Shown here in pieces: positions 25,422 through 35,331 of a DNA stretch of 62,274 nucleotides (its first letter is position 1; every line of letters begins with the position of its first letter). A program made the translations under genes and the position numbers. The notes beneath the pieces are model-generated. The model did no database searches. It had not been told where the DNA came from and saw only the letters and a program-made list of their open reading frames with translations. The stretch is from Myxococcota bacterium (GTDB lineage: Bacteria; Myxococcota_A; Polyangia; Palsa-1104; JAEUJZ01): positions 1 to 62,274 of the forward strand of contig JANWXW010000140.1 in the NCBI GenBank assembly GCA_025057315.1. Reading direction: 5' to 3'.

Positions 25422-26053
25422 GGGACTGCTCGCGCCAGGTCCTCGTAATCATCCAGCGCCTCGCGGAGTTTCTCCAGCGCGTAGCGCATGCGGCTCTTAA
25501 CTGTGTTTTCCGAGATACCGATGATGGCCGCGATGTCCTTAAACTGTAGATTGGCCACCTCGCGCATCAAGAACACCTCCCGCTGATCCTCGGGCAGACT
25601 GGCGATGGCCTGCTGGAGGCGCTGCTGCAGCTCCTGCGTGATCACGCGTCGGTCCAGCGCAGGGCTGCCATCGGCGATACGATCCAACAAGGCCCCGCGC
25701 TCCTGCTGGTGCATGGGCGCATCCAGGCTCTGCGCCTGGCGGTGCTTGGCACGTCGCAGGGCATCTACGCACAGGTTGCGTGCCATCGTGTACAGCCAGG
25801 TCACAAAGCGCGCCTGCTGTTCGTAGCTCCTGGCATGCTTGACCACCCGCAGGAACGTCTCCTGGGTGAGGTCCTCTGCCAGGGCCGCGTTCCCCATGCC
25901 AACAAAGCGCAGAATGAACAAGTACACCGCCCGGCGGTGTCGCAGCAGGAGCTGCTCAAAAGCGCGGATGTCCCCGTCGCGATACCGCAGCATAAGCGTC
26001 TCATCGGTTTCTTCGCGCAAGCGACCCTTGCTGGGCCCATCCAGCGGCCCCAT
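25418..26053 (-). CDS. ECF-family RNA polymerase sigma factor
   Basis: 211 residues. Region 2 is ETDETLMLRYRDGDIRAFEQLL and DLTQETFLRVVKHA, with the -10 melting segment FVTWLYTMARNLCVDALRR. Region 4 is LPEDQREVFLMREVANLQFKDIA and IGISENTVKSRMRYALEKL, a helix-turn-helix for the -35. The frame is open back to TTG 26107, but ATG 26053 is more likely because a promoter (TTGTCC-16-TACGAT) ends 5 nt before it. The gene is translationally coupled to its anti-sigma factor. The regulon is unknown, and I see no copies of a distinctive ECF promoter in the window. Confidence 0.9.
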   Translation of the reverse strand: MGPLDGPSKGRLREETDETLMLRYRDGDIRAFEQLLLRHRRAVYLFILRFVGMGNAALAEDLTQETFLRVVKHARSYEQQARFVTWLYTMARNLCVDALRRAKHRQAQSLDAPMHQQERGALLDRIADGSPALDRRVITQELQQRLQQAIASLPEDQREVFLMREVANLQFKDIAAIIGISENTVKSRMRYALEKLREALDDYEDLARAVP

Positions 26054-26058
26054 GCCCG

Positions 26059-26086
26059 ATCGTATCTTAGGGCCCTGCACGGACAA
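26059..26086 (-). promoter_or_regulatory. Promoter of the sigma/anti-sigma operon
   Basis: On the minus strand: TTGTCC (26086-26081), 16-nt spacer, TACGAT (26064-26059), 5 nt before ATG 26053. It is a housekeeping-type promoter, not an obvious ECF autoregulatory one. Confidence 0.55.
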
Positions 26087-26145
26087 ATCCTTTTCATCTC
26101 GCTGCAAACGCGCCGCGGCCCGGCAGGATCTGAAGCGTGCTGTGG

Positions 26146-26151
26146 TATATG
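26146..26151 (+). promoter_or_regulatory. Extended -10 of the lipoprotein gene at 26158
   Basis: TGG-TATATG (TG at 26143-26144), 6 nt before ATG 26158. Transcription should begin at or one base from the start codon. Confidence 0.55.
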
Positions 26152-26157
26152 TCGCCC

Positions 26158-27180
26158 ATGATGCGAGCTGGCACCGTGCTTTTCGTGTTCTTCGTCGCCC
26201 TGGGCGCCTGCTCTTCCCCGCCGGAGCCAGAATGTGTCGGCGAGGCCTGCGATCCTGCGCCGGCAGACATGGCGCGGCCCCCTGGAGGTGTGGACCCGAG
26301 CTGCACGACCCCCCGGGGGACCCTCTGGAAGTCGGTGGTCAGCCGCCTCGTCATGCCCACCGTGGATGAGCCCTGCGCCATCGACGTGGACGGAGACGGC
26401 CTGATCGACAACGCCCTGCGCGGGGTGGTGGCTGGCCTGCGCGCGGCGGCCTTCGACCTACAAGCCAACGCAGACGCCGTCCTGCGCAGCGGTGAGCTGG
26501 TGCAGCTGGTTACGCTCCAGAGCGAGGACCCGACGAACTCGAGCTGTGCCCACGTCACACTGCGCCGGGGCCTGCGCCCGGACAAGCCACCGGCGCTGGA
26601 TGGTTCCGACACCTTCGCCGTGGACGCGGCCATCGCGCCGGCTCAGCTATGGGGCACCATCGCCGGTGGACAGCTGGAGACACCGCGGCCACAGGCTCAG
26701 ACCGCGGCCACGCTGGTTCGCCTGCAGCTCTCGCTGCCCGGTGGCTTCGGGGTCGAGGTGCCGCTTCCGCTGCTGGGTGCCCATTTGAGCGGGCGGGTGG
26801 GGGTCCAGGGGCTGGTCAGCGGCCAGCTGCACGGGGTGGTGCGCATGAGCGATGTGGAGACGCGGATGATCCCAGCCATCGCCCAGGTCATGACCGCGCT
26901 CATTCGCCGGCAGCCCGACTCTCCAAGCGCTCGCCACATCATTGCCACCTTCGAAACCCGCGCCAAGTGCGAGGCAAAACCCGCCCTCTGCTGCCGGACC
27001 AGCCCTCAGACCTGCGAGATCACCGCGGAGGAGGTGCGGAACAACGCGCAGGTCAAGCTGATCCTCAAGCCAGATGTACAGATGTTCAGCGGCGACGTCT
27101 GGTCACCCACCCCTGGAGGCGATGCCCCCGACAGCCTGTCGATAGGCCTGTGCTTTACCGCCGTGACCGCCCGCTTCTAA
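26158..27180 (+). CDS. Predicted lipoprotein of unknown function
   Basis: 340 residues. The signal sequence MMRAGTVLFVFFVALGACSS has a lipobox LGAC, so the mature protein is anchored in the envelope. A Cys/Pro-rich linker (ECVGEACDPAP) follows, then a mixed alpha/beta body with IDVDGDGLIDNALRGVV, which resembles a calcium-binding DxDxDG loop, and two long beta-like regions. Late Cys residues (CEAKPALCCRTSPQTC) may form disulfides. I recognise no family. The start is fixed by the -10 hexamer 6 nt upstream; in-frame starts upstream at 26137 and 26149 would lie in the promoter. ftsZ follows but has its own promoter. Confidence 0.65.
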   Translation: MMRAGTVLFVFFVALGACSSPPEPECVGEACDPAPADMARPPGGVDPSCTTPRGTLWKSVVSRLVMPTVDEPCAIDVDGDGLIDNALRGVVAGLRAAAFDLQANADAVLRSGELVQLVTLQSEDPTNSSCAHVTLRRGLRPDKPPALDGSDTFAVDAAIAPAQLWGTIAGGQLETPRPQAQTAATLVRLQLSLPGGFGVEVPLPLLGAHLSGRVGVQGLVSGQLHGVVRMSDVETRMIPAIAQVMTALIRRQPDSPSARHIIATFETRAKCEAKPALCCRTSPQTCEITAEEVRNNAQVKLILKPDVQMFSGDVWSPTPGGDAPDSLSIGLCFTAVTARF

Positions 27181-27190
27181 CCTCTCCTTC

Positions 27191-27205
27191 GGGGCGCGCA
27201 GCCCC
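27191..27205 (+). terminator. Possible hairpin terminator after the lipoprotein gene
   Basis: GGGGC-GCGCA-GCCCC, 10 nt after the stop at 27180. No U-tract follows directly, so this is a weak candidate. Confidence 0.3.
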
Positions 27206-27211
27206 CCCATG

Positions 27212-27256
27212 AAAAAATTGCCAAAAAATTGACCCGCTGTGCAGGCCGCAGACAAT
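27212..27256 (+). promoter_or_regulatory. ftsZ promoter with A-tract UP element
   Basis: -35 TTGACC (27229-27234), 16-nt spacer, -10 GACAAT (27251-27256). Upstream, AAAAAATTG occurs twice (27212-27220 and 27223-27231) with an 11-bp period, a helically phased A-tract that should act as an UP element. The leader of about 20 nt contains GGAGG at 27270-27274. Confidence 0.7.
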
Positions 27257-27279
27257 GGGGCTGACCGGCGGAGGTTCTC

Positions 27280-28557
<1,278 letters not shown>

Positions 28558-28640
28558 CCGATGTCCGCACCGCGGCGATAGGCGGCCTTGCCTCCCAGGG
28601 CCGGCGGTCGCGGTCTGGGCCGGCCAGTGCCTATCAGCAT

Positions 28641-29046
28641 CTGCCGCCCGGAGCCAGCCGTAAGCCGGGTTCTGTCCCGCCTTGCAGCGGGGATGGCCAT
28701 TCCTCTAGGCCCCGGATCACTCCGGGGCTCCAGCGACCTACCTGGGGGCAGCAGGGCGGGCCACCCTGGGCCTGTGGGGTGGACCCACAGACACGCCCCC
28801 TGCTTGGTCTTGCTTCGGGTGGGGTTTACCATGACGGCCCCTGTTACCAGGGACCCGGTGCGCTCTTACCGCACCTTTTCACCCTTGCCGTCCCGGACAA
28901 ATGCCGAGGCGGCGGTTTGTTTTCTGTGGCACTGTCCTTCGAGTCGCCTCGACCGGCCGTTAGCCGGCACCCTGCCCTGCGAAGCCCGGACTTTCCTCCC
29001 GCATGGTTTCCATGCCGGCGGCCATCTCACCGACTCCGGGCGGCAG
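28641..29046 (-). ncRNA. rnpB: RNase P RNA (bacterial type A)
   Basis: Catalytic RNA that matures tRNA 5' ends. On the minus strand the conserved segments appear in order: GAGGAAAGTCCGGGCTTC, GGGTGAAAAGGTGCGGTAAG (the core near P10/P11), then ACAGAACCCGGCTTA near the 3' end. The two ends pair over 13 bp (29046-29034 with 28641-28653), which is helix P1 and defines the ends. About 406 nt. A promoter lies just upstream (29055-29083). It is convergent with ftsZ. No strong terminator is visible beyond the 3' end. Confidence 0.95.
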
Positions 29047-29054
29047 ATGGAGAC

Positions 29055-29083
29055 AACATAGGCCAGAGCCGCCCCCCGCGCAA
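29055..29083 (-). promoter_or_regulatory. rnpB promoter
   Basis: Minus strand: TTGCGC (29083-29078), exactly 17 nt, TATGTT (29060-29055). The predicted transcription start (about 29048) matches the 5' end of helix P1. Confidence 0.75.
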
Positions 29084-29419
29084 GCCGCCCGATCGCCCCG
29101 CCTGGTGTGGGTGGCTCACAGGGCCGGTCCAGACCCCAGCGCGCCCATCGCAGGGGTGGGGGCCCGCCGGTTTTCTCCTGCGGCCGGGGAAGCTGGACGC
29201 TTCAGCGCAGGGCCGGCCTGGTGCGCGGGCCGCCCCCCGGACCGACTTCGGAAGCCCCTGGACGCTCCAACGAGCCAGGCGGAGGGCGTCCCAGGGCGGG
29301 ATGCTGTCCGGTCGGATTTCATGGGCCATGGACCGTGAGCCCCGCCCCCCTGCCCACAGCGCACAGGGCGTGTAGGATCCTAGCCGAAGCGGTTCCTGCT
29401 GGAACATGCCGCCGCAGGG
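29084..29419. other. Intergenic region without a recognised feature
   Basis: GC-rich sequence between the rnpB promoter and the ComEA-like gene. Frames here translate into low-quality Pro/Arg-rich peptides on both strands. I see no gene, RNA or notable repeat. Confidence 0.5.
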
Positions 29420-29881
29420 TTAGAGCTGGGACAGGTCAGAGCCGAGCCCCAGCGCCACGTGCGGCCAGATCCGCTCGGACAGACGCGGACCGAGCACGCG
29501 GACCAGATCCCCACGGTGGCGCAGGGGGCGGGCTCCGATGAGACGCCGGGCCCCGTGCGGTCCGATGCCCGGCAGGGCCTCCAGTTCCGTGGCTGGAGCG
29601 CGGTTCACATCGATGCGCACGCCGACCGCCAACAGGCGGGCGGGGGCCATTCGCCCCGGGGGGCCGTAGGTCACAGAGACATCCCCCGGTCCGAGCCGTG
29701 CGGCTGCGGTCGGCTCCAGGCAGCGCAGCCCAACCCCAGGCTCAAGAACCGGCACCGGGCAGGAGGGCGCCGGGGCGGCGGGACCGAGGGCCGGCGGGCG
29801 GAGGGGCGGGGCCACGACCAGGTAGGCTGCTGGCAGCCCGAGCAAGGCCAAGGCGGCCTGGCCGCAGGGACGGAGAGCCAT
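29420..29881 (-). CDS. ComEA-like helix-hairpin-helix protein
   Basis: 153 residues. The N-terminus (MALRPCGQAALALLGLPAAY) is a membrane anchor or signal peptide. The C-terminal 60 residues contain a helix-hairpin-helix DNA-binding unit: VDVNRAPATELEALPGIGPHGARRLIGAR, where the second part follows the hairpin consensus LxxLPGIGxxxAxxI, then DLVRVLGPRLSERI. In between is a Pro/Ala-rich linker. ComEA binds incoming DNA in natural transformation; no other com gene is here, so a more general DNA-binding role is possible. ATG 29881 follows a GACAAT hexamer by 6 nt. Confidence 0.75.
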   Translation of the reverse strand: MALRPCGQAALALLGLPAAYLVVAPPLRPPALGPAAPAPSCPVPVLEPGVGLRCLEPTAAARLGPGDVSVTYGPPGRMAPARLLAVGVRIDVNRAPATELEALPGIGPHGARRLIGARPLRHRGDLVRVLGPRLSERIWPHVALGLGSDLSQL

Positions 29882-29887
29882 GACAAG

Positions 29888-29893
29888 ATTGTC
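29888..29893 (-). promoter_or_regulatory. -10 element of the ComEA-like gene
   Basis: GACAAT on the minus strand (the same hexamer as at ftsZ), 6 nt before ATG 29881, in an AT-rich patch. It predicts a leaderless mRNA. Confidence 0.5.
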
Positions 29894-29933
29894 GCGGTAC
29901 GTGACCAAAAGTTGTTAGCCGCTCCACCCCCTC

Positions 29934-30347
29934 TCACACTGGGTTCCAGCCTGGCATGAGTCGCTCGGAGGAGGGGCCCCGCAGCAGGCTGCCCACCAGG
30001 CGCTCGCCGCGCCAGGGCTGGCCCCTGCCGAGCAACTCACCCACCAGGTGCCACTGCCCCCAGGCGTCGCGGAGCTCGATGCGAATCTCATCGATGAGGG
30101 ATGGGCCGGGGACACGGCTGCCGCGAAGCCGCCAGCGGAGCAACGGCCGAGGGGGCAGGGAGCCGGACAGGCTGACCTCCAGCATTCCTCCGGTCCGCTC
30201 GATCTCGCTGAGCAGCATCTGGCCGCTCAGGGAGATCTCCTCGATGCGCAGCGGCTGCGAAGCAGGAGACCAAACGATACGGACTCTCACGGAAGAAGGC
30301 ATCCCAGCACGCATGATGCATCCGCTTCTTTGCATGCAGCGTGCCAT
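29934..30347 (-). CDS. Small PilZ-like domain protein
   Basis: Up to 137 residues. The region VRVRIVWSPASQPLRIEEISLSGQMLL resembles a PilZ beta barrel (the segment before SLSGQMLL corresponds to DIS-x-x-G), but the RxxxR c-di-GMP motif is not clear. The protein has a charged C-terminal half (SLIDEIRIELRDAWGQWHLVGELLGRG). If it is a PilZ domain it may bind c-di-GMP or a partner protein and affect motility or surface behaviour. The start is uncertain: ATGs at 30347, 30335, 30314 and 30302 are in frame. A TATAGA hexamer lies at 30350-30355. Confidence 0.45.
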   Translation of the reverse strand: MARCMQRSGCIMRAGMPSSVRVRIVWSPASQPLRIEEISLSGQMLLSEIERTGGMLEVSLSGSLPPRPLLRWRLRGSRVPGPSLIDEIRIELRDAWGQWHLVGELLGRGQPWRGERLVGSLLRGPSSERLMPGWNPV

Positions 30348-30401
30348 GGTCTATAGGGTTGAATGAACACGCTTTGAGGGGGGGGCCGTATGGCAAAATT
30401 T

Positions 30402-30415
30402 GGTCATATCTGACC
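30402..30415. promoter_or_regulatory. Inverted repeat between the PilZ-like and regulator genes
   Basis: GGTCA-TATC-TGACC, flanked by AT-rich DNA (AAAATTT). It sits about 50 bp upstream of the TATAGA hexamer of the PilZ-like gene and downstream of the NtrC-like gene. It may be an operator or a weak transcription stop for the regulator gene. Confidence 0.35.
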
Positions 30416-30451
30416 GGGGAAGGGTCGAGGAACAACCAGGGTCGAGGTCGC

Positions 30452-31888
30452 CTAGTGCGCACCGGATGTTTCATCGGGCGGCGGTGTGTGCGGCCCGCTC
30501 CGCTCGGTGGCAGCCCGCTCCACCTGGCGCTGCCAGCGGCGCTCCAGGGCCTTGCGGTCCACGCCCAGGAGCTTGGCAGCGCGGGTCTGGTTGTAGTTGG
30601 TCAGCTCCATCGCAATGCGGACCATGGTGCGCTCCATGATCTCTAGCTTGCTCTCCCCATGGGTCTCGCGGGCCAAAAACTGCCGGGCCAGGCGCTCGAT
30701 TTCATCTCGGCCCTCGCCGCGCCGCTGTTGCACGATTCGCTCTAGCACCTCGACGGTCACCAGATCTTCGTCGCTCAGCAGCGCCAGGCGCTCAATCGCA
30801 TTGCGCAGCTCGCGCACGTTGCCCGGCCATGGACGTCGCTCCAGCCAAGCCATGGCCTCCCCGTCGAAGCGCAGCGGCCGGCCGAACTGCCGCACGAAGT
30901 GAGAGACGAGCAGGGGGATGTCGCCGGTGCGCTCACTGAGTGGTGGCACTTCTATCGACACGACGTTCAGGCGGTAGTATAAGTCTTCGCGAAAGCGTCC
31001 GTCGGCGATGCGCTGCTCCAGGTCCTGGTGGGTGGCGGCAATGACCCGGGCACGGAACGTGATTTCTTCGGTGCCACCGACGCGCTGAAAACGCCGTGCT
31101 TCCAGCACGCGCAGCAGCTTGGCCTGTAGGTCTGGCGACAGCTCGGCCACCTCATCGAGCAAGATGGAGCCAGATCCGGCGGCCTCCAGGCAACCTATCC
31201 GCCGGCCGACGGCGTGGGTGAAGGCCCCACGTTCGTGGCCAAACAATTCGGACTCTACCAGCCCCGGGGCGATGGCGGCACAGTTGACGGTCACCATGGG
31301 CTGGTCCGCGCGCTTGCCGGCGTGGTGCAGGGCCTGGGCCACCACCTCCTTGCCCGTGCCGTTGGGCCCGCGGATAAGGACCGTGGCATCGGCGTCACAC
31401 AGGCGACGCACAAGCTGGCGAATGCGCTCAATCTGCGGCGAGGCGCCGACGATTGCATGGAGGCCAAAGTCGCGATGCAGGCGCTGGCTCAGCATCTGCA
31501 TGCGCTGCTGGAGCTGGTTGCGCTCGCGAATCTCCTGCAGGATGGGGACGATCAGCTCCGGCGAGAGCTGATCTTTCATCACATAGTCAACGGCGCCGGC
31601 GCGCATGGCTTCCCGTAGATCCTGCATCTCCACCGAGGCGCTGACGATGACCGCGGGCGCTGGCTGCAGCGTGCGGGTTTGCCTGACGAACTCGATGCCA
31701 CCCCGCTCCAGCGGGTTGTCCGATAGATGAATGTCCACCAGATACACATCAAAGCGCATCTCGCGCACCAGGCGCAGGGCCTCCTCCAGCGTCGCGGCCT
31801 CCTCGAAGTGCAGGTTCTCCATGGAAGAGAGCACCGAGCGCAGCACGCGCCTGGCAGCGCGCTGGTCGTCCAGAATGAGGATCTTCAT
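30452..31888 (-). CDS. NtrC-like response regulator with GAFTHA in place of GAFTGA
   Basis: 478 residues in three parts. Receiver (1-120): MKILILDDQ, phospho-acceptor Asp in VYLVDIHLSD, VSAS, and VDYVMKDQ. AAA+ domain (about 145-380): RGPNGTGKEVVAQALHH (Walker A), GSILLDEVAELSPDLQ (Walker B), FREDLYYRLNV, NVRELRNAIERL. C-terminal Fis-type helix-turn-helix: YNQTRAAKLLGVDRKALERRW. The loop that touches sigma-54 normally reads GAFTGA but here is HERGAFTHA, which may change or abolish sigma-54 activation. The partner kinase is not in the window. It is divergent from the BolA gene. ATG 31888 matches the family start; an in-frame ATG at 31909 is also available. Confidence 0.9.
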   Translation of the reverse strand: MKILILDDQRAARRVLRSVLSSMENLHFEEAATLEEALRLVREMRFDVYLVDIHLSDNPLERGGIEFVRQTRTLQPAPAVIVSASVEMQDLREAMRAGAVDYVMKDQLSPELIVPILQEIRERNQLQQRMQMLSQRLHRDFGLHAIVGASPQIERIRQLVRRLCDADATVLIRGPNGTGKEVVAQALHHAGKRADQPMVTVNCAAIAPGLVESELFGHERGAFTHAVGRRIGCLEAAGSGSILLDEVAELSPDLQAKLLRVLEARRFQRVGGTEEITFRARVIAATHQDLEQRIADGRFREDLYYRLNVVSIEVPPLSERTGDIPLLVSHFVRQFGRPLRFDGEAMAWLERRPWPGNVRELRNAIERLALLSDEDLVTVEVLERIVQQRRGEGRDEIERLARQFLARETHGESKLEIMERTMVRIAMELTNYNQTRAAKLLGVDRKALERRWQRQVERAATERSGPHTPPPDETSGAH

Positions 31889-31956
31889 GGGAAGCGGCGT
31901 ATCGGGCATACTCTTAATGAAACAGATGGTGGGTTGGAGCGAAAGGCACCTGTAAC

Positions 31957-32283
31957 ATGGGAATTCATCGCATCATTGAGGAGAAGTTGCGGGCGGCTCT
32001 TGATCCGGTTTATCTGGAGGTCGTCAATGAGAGCTCCATGCACAACGTGCCCCCGGGCTCGGAAACCCATTTCAAGGTCATCGTCGTCTCCGAGCGGTTC
32101 GCTGACTGCTCCCTGCTGGAGCGGCAGCGGCTGGTCTACCAGCTGCTTGGTGATGAGCTCCGCTCGGGCCTGCACGCACTCACGATGAAGGCTCTGACGC
32201 CCGCACAATGGGAGCAAGCAGGCGGCCAGGTGGAGCTGAGGTCGCCCCTGTGCCGCGGTGGCTCCAAGGCGGACGCCAGCTAG
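31957..32283 (+). CDS. BolA/IbaG-family protein
   Basis: 108 residues. The BolA fold is clear: IIEEKLRAALDPVYLEVVNESSMHNVPPGSETHFKVIVVSERF (with the conserved SxxHN and ETHFKV) and RLVYQLLGDELRSGLHALTMKALTPAQW, which contains the conserved His. BolA proteins pair with monothiol glutaredoxins to handle [2Fe-2S] clusters. No glutaredoxin gene is adjacent. A C-terminal tail of about 20 residues follows. The gene is divergent from the NtrC-like regulator, with 68 bp between the starts. Confidence 0.9.
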   Translation: MGIHRIIEEKLRAALDPVYLEVVNESSMHNVPPGSETHFKVIVVSERFADCSLLERQRLVYQLLGDELRSGLHALTMKALTPAQWEQAGGQVELRSPLCRGGSKADAS

Positions 32284-32600
32284 GATTGAATGATTCGGCC
32301 TCCCAGGGTCAGCGCGTGCCCGGGAGCAGGCGGATCATTCCTCGCGAGCCCCCTGCCCGGCGGCGCCTGGCCCCAAAGGCATCATGCGAGCCACCGCGAC
32401 CTGGGCGCGGCGAGCGCCTGGCGGTTGGTGCCCCAGGCCGCGACGGTCAGGGCGAGCGGGTGGTACGCCAGCGGAGAGCTCCTCGCGCCCGGGGCGGCAC
32501 CCCAGACGGTCTGCTCCGTCCGGGCGTCGCTGTTGGCCGATGGGCCTGGTTCCTGGTCAGGACCAATGACCACCAGCTCGCCGGGGAGCCCCCAGAGCCT
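32284..32600. other. Intergenic region without a supported gene
   Basis: 317 bp between the BolA gene and the end of the acyl-CoA operon. The minus strand carries a short open frame, 32382-32573 (63 residues, from GTG: MVIGPDQEPGPSANSDARTE), with no motif and no clear ribosome-binding site. I do not call it a gene. No terminator hairpin with a U-tract is visible. Confidence 0.4.
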
Positions 32601-33776
32601 CTACGGCACCCCGCTGACCAAGACCTCGCCACCAGAGAGGAGCTGGCGGCTGATGACGATGCGCTGCACCTCGTTGGTACCCTCGCCGATCTCGCACAAC
32701 TTGGCATCGCGCAGGGCACGCTCCACGGGAAACTCGCGCGTGTAGCCATAGCCGCCGTGGATTTGCACCGCTCGGTCGCAGACGCGCATGGCAGCTCGTG
32801 CCGCATACAGCTTGGCCATGGCTGCCTGCAGGGTGACTCGCTGTCCAGCGTCGTGCATCCACGCCGCGCGGCGGATAAGCAGCCGCGCTGCCTCCAGCTC
32901 CGTGGCCGAATCGGCGAGCATGTTCTGGATGGCCTGGTGCTGAGCGAGCGGACGGCCAAAGGCGTGGCGCTGCCGCGCATAGGAGAGGGCCGCCTCATAC
33001 GCCCCCCGCCCCAGGCCGAGTGCCATGGCAGCGATGGTGATCCGTCCACGGTCTAGGATCTTGAGCGTGTCCACGAAGCCACGATCCACCTCGCCCAGAC
33101 GTTGGCTATCCGGCAGGCGCACATCCTCCAGCTCCAGCTCTGTGGTGTCGGAGGCATGCAGGCCCATCTTCTTAATCACCCGCCCCGGGCGAAAGCCAGG
33201 TGTGCCCTTCTCTACGATGAAGGCGGTGATGCCGTGCTGTCGCCTCTCCGGGGTGGTAAGAGCCATGATCACGTAGGTGCCAGCCACCGAACCCTGGGTA
33301 ATAAAGGTCTTGGTCCCAGACAGGCTCCAGCTGCCGTCGGGGAGGCGGTGGGCGCGGGTGCGCAGAGCCGCTGCATCCGAGCCCGAGCCAGGCTCGGTCA
33401 GAGCCCAGGCACCCAGCACGCGACCGCTGGCCAGATCAGGCAGATATCGCTGCTTCTGCTCCTCGGTGCCGGCCAGCACGATATGACCGCAGCAGAGGCC
33501 GTTGTGGGAGGCCACCGTGATGGCCACCGAGCCGTCCACCGCGGCCAGCTCCTCGACGACCAGGGCCACTGCCTGCAGGGACATCTCCGAGCCGCCATAG
33601 CGCTCGGGCACGGTCATGCCGAGTAGCCCCAGCGCGCCCAGCTTTGGGATGATCTCGTGGGGGAAGCGTTCCTCTTCGTTCCAGCGCGCGCAATGGGGCA
33701 GGATTTCGCTGCGAGCAAACTCACGTATGGTCTGCTGCAGCAGCTGCAGCTCCGGGCCCAGTTCAAAATCAATCAT
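32601..33776 (-). CDS. Acyl-CoA dehydrogenase (third of the operon)
   Basis: 391 residues. FAD-dependent enzyme that introduces the 2,3-double bond into acyl-CoA. Family motifs are [71 protein letters not shown] and [16 protein letters not shown]; the last contains the catalytic Glu in the EGTNEVQ position. The substrate chain length cannot be read from sequence. The ATG overlaps the stop of the upstream AgmX-cupin gene by 4 nt. It is the last gene of the operon, and no other gene follows for 317 bp. Confidence 0.92.
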   Translation of the reverse strand: MIDFELGPELQLLQQTIREFARSEILPHCARWNEEERFPHEIIPKLGALGLLGMTVPERYGGSEMSLQAVALVVEELAAVDGSVAITVASHNGLCCGHIVLAGTEEQKQRYLPDLASGRVLGAWALTEPGSGSDAAALRTRAHRLPDGSWSLSGTKTFITQGSVAGTYVIMALTTPERRQHGITAFIVEKGTPGFRPGRVIKKMGLHASDTTELELEDVRLPDSQRLGEVDRGFVDTLKILDRGRITIAAMALGLGRGAYEAALSYARQRHAFGRPLAQHQAIQNMLADSATELEAARLLIRRAAWMHDAGQRVTLQAAMAKLYAARAAMRVCDRAVQIHGGYGYTREFPVERALRDAKLCEIGEGTNEVQRIVISRQLLSGGEVLVSGVP

Positions 33777-34894
33777 GGCCCTCTCTGTATAGCACCCGTC
33801 GATGGGGGTGGCGACCGAAACCGCTGCTCTGGTCCGGCCGGGGCGTAGCTTTGCACGATGCGCAGCGTCGAGACAACGCGCAGAGCATGCGGTAGGCCCC
33901 GAGGCAGGCGGACGACATCACCGGCGCCGACGGCGAGATCGCGTGCAGTCCCGGCAGTCATCAAACCCTGTCCGCTGATGACATAAATCAGCTCATCGGA
34001 GCGCTCGTGCGTGTGCAGCGGTACCTGGGCGCCGGTCTCGGCTGACAGCTCCTCCAGCGACAGGGCCAGGGGTGTGGCACTGGCCTTACGTCCCGTGGTG
34101 ACCTCGTCGATGAGGATGCGCACGCTGCCCTGGCCGCCCAAGAGGGGCAGTGCCTGCTGCTCCGCACCGCGCACGACCACTGGCTGCCCGACGGTGGCCC
34201 CGCGTGTGGCTGTGGATTCGAAGCGGACCGCAGACAGGCCTGAGTCCCCAGCGGACAAGGCATAGCGGGCACCCGCGGGCACGAGCACACCGTCGCCGGC
34301 CGCTAGCTCTCTGGGCGATCCCCCAGGGCCGTGGAGTCGACCGGCACCAGACAGAATGTACAGGGTCGTGTCCGCCGAGGCCCGGTGCAGCGGGGGCGGC
34401 GGGCCAGGCCGCAGGCGCAACAGTGCCACGCTGCCCTCGGTGCCGGGGTGGCTCTGCCGGTCGATGAACACCCGCACGGTCCCTCCGGACCCGGTCTGGA
34501 CCCGCGCAGCGCGCTCGGGCACGACCAGAGGGGGTGTAGGCTCGTTCGGGTCAGGGCGAAACACGAGGGGAAAAACCACGCGGTCGCCCGCCTCGGCGCC
34601 CAGGCCTGGCAGGGTCCAGGTACTTAGGGTTCGTACCAGGCACGCCCCTAGGCCGGGGGCACTGCCCTGTTCCTGCAGCACCTGAACGCGACGGACCTGG
34701 CCGCCGGGGCCTAGTTCCAGTTGCAGCAGCAGCTCGGCGGTGGCGACAGGGTCGCGGTCCAGGACCGCAGCGTAGCAACCGTGAATCTCAGCGCCGCGCT
34801 CGCGCAGGGCCAGCTGGACGCGGCGCCCCAGGGCCTCGTCGGCATGCACCGGTGGCACCGACAGCACCAGGGCCAGCACGGCCGCTGCTCTCAT
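33773..34894 (-). CDS. Exported AgmX-like domain fused to two cupin domains
   Basis: 373 residues with a signal peptide ([18 protein letters not shown]). Residues 20-115 form an AgmX/TonB-C-like domain ([44 protein letters not shown]). Two cupin barrels follow: [31 protein letters not shown] (first) and [22 protein letters not shown] (second). The second has the metal-binding pattern HTHxxxDExxYV; the first has lost most of it. It is periplasmic, with no known analogue I can name. It sits between the B12-binding gene and the last acyl-CoA dehydrogenase, overlapping each by 4 nt. Confidence 0.75.
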   Translation of the reverse strand: MRAAAVLALVLSVPPVHADEALGRRVQLALRERGAEIHGCYAAVLDRDPVATAELLLQLELGPGGQVRRVQVLQEQGSAPGLGACLVRTLSTWTLPGLGAEAGDRVVFPLVFRPDPNEPTPPLVVPERAARVQTGSGGTVRVFIDRQSHPGTEGSVALLRLRPGPPPPLHRASADTTLYILSGAGRLHGPGGSPRELAAGDGVLVPAGARYALSAGDSGLSAVRFESTATRGATVGQPVVVRGAEQQALPLLGGQGSVRILIDEVTTGRKASATPLALSLEELSAETGAQVPLHTHERSDELIYVISGQGLMTAGTARDLAVGAGDVVRLPRGLPHALRVVSTLRIVQSYAPAGPEQRFRSPPPSTGAIQRGP

Positions 34895-35331
34895 CCCCTG
34901 CCCTCGGCGCGTGGCCGCACCACACGTTCGATCCAGTCGATGATCTCTTGGGTCGAGGTGCCGGGCCTGAACAGAGCCGCCACGCCGGCTTGTCGGAGCG
35001 CTTCCTCGTCCTCCTCGGGGATGATGCCCCCCCCGAAGACCAGGATGTCGCCCGCACCACGGCGCGCAAGGGCCTCTATCACTGCTGGAAACAGGGTCAT
35101 GTGGGCCCCGGACATGATCGACAGGCCGACGGCGTCCACCGCCTCCTGCACCGCTGCGGCGGCGATCATGTCCGGTGTCTGGTGCAGTCCGGTGTAGATG
35201 ACCTCGTAGCCGGCATCCGATAGCGCCCGCGCCACCACTTTAGCGCCACGGTCGTGGCCATCCAAGCCGGGCTTGGCCACCAGGATCCGTAGCTTGCGTT
35301 GCCCCCGTTCTTGTTTGTTCTCAGGGAACAT
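34891..35331 (-). CDS. Cobalamin-binding subunit of a methylmalonyl-CoA-type mutase
   Basis: 146 residues, a stand-alone B12-binding domain. [23 protein letters not shown] carries the DxHxxG motif whose His coordinates cobalt. [13 protein letters not shown] and [17 protein letters not shown] follow the Rossmann-like fold. It resembles the C-terminal domain of methylmalonyl-CoA mutase, or the small subunit of two-part acyl-CoA mutases such as isobutyryl-CoA or ethylmalonyl-CoA mutase. The catalytic large subunit is not in the window. ATG 35331 overlaps the end of the upstream acyl-CoA dehydrogenase gene by 11 nt, and its stop overlaps the next start by 4 nt. Confidence 0.9.
   Translation of the reverse strand: MFPENKQERGQRKLRILVAKPGLDGHDRGAKVVARALSDAGYEVIYTGLHQTPDMIAAAAVQEAVDAVGLSIMSGAHMTLFPAVIEALARRGAGDILVFGGGIIPEEDEEALRQAGVAALFRPGTSTQEIIDWIERVVRPRAEGRG

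Noticed and set aside
32382..32573. 63-residue minus-strand open frame
   Set aside because: No motif, no clear start signal and no neighbour relation; kept only as a note in the intergenic entry.
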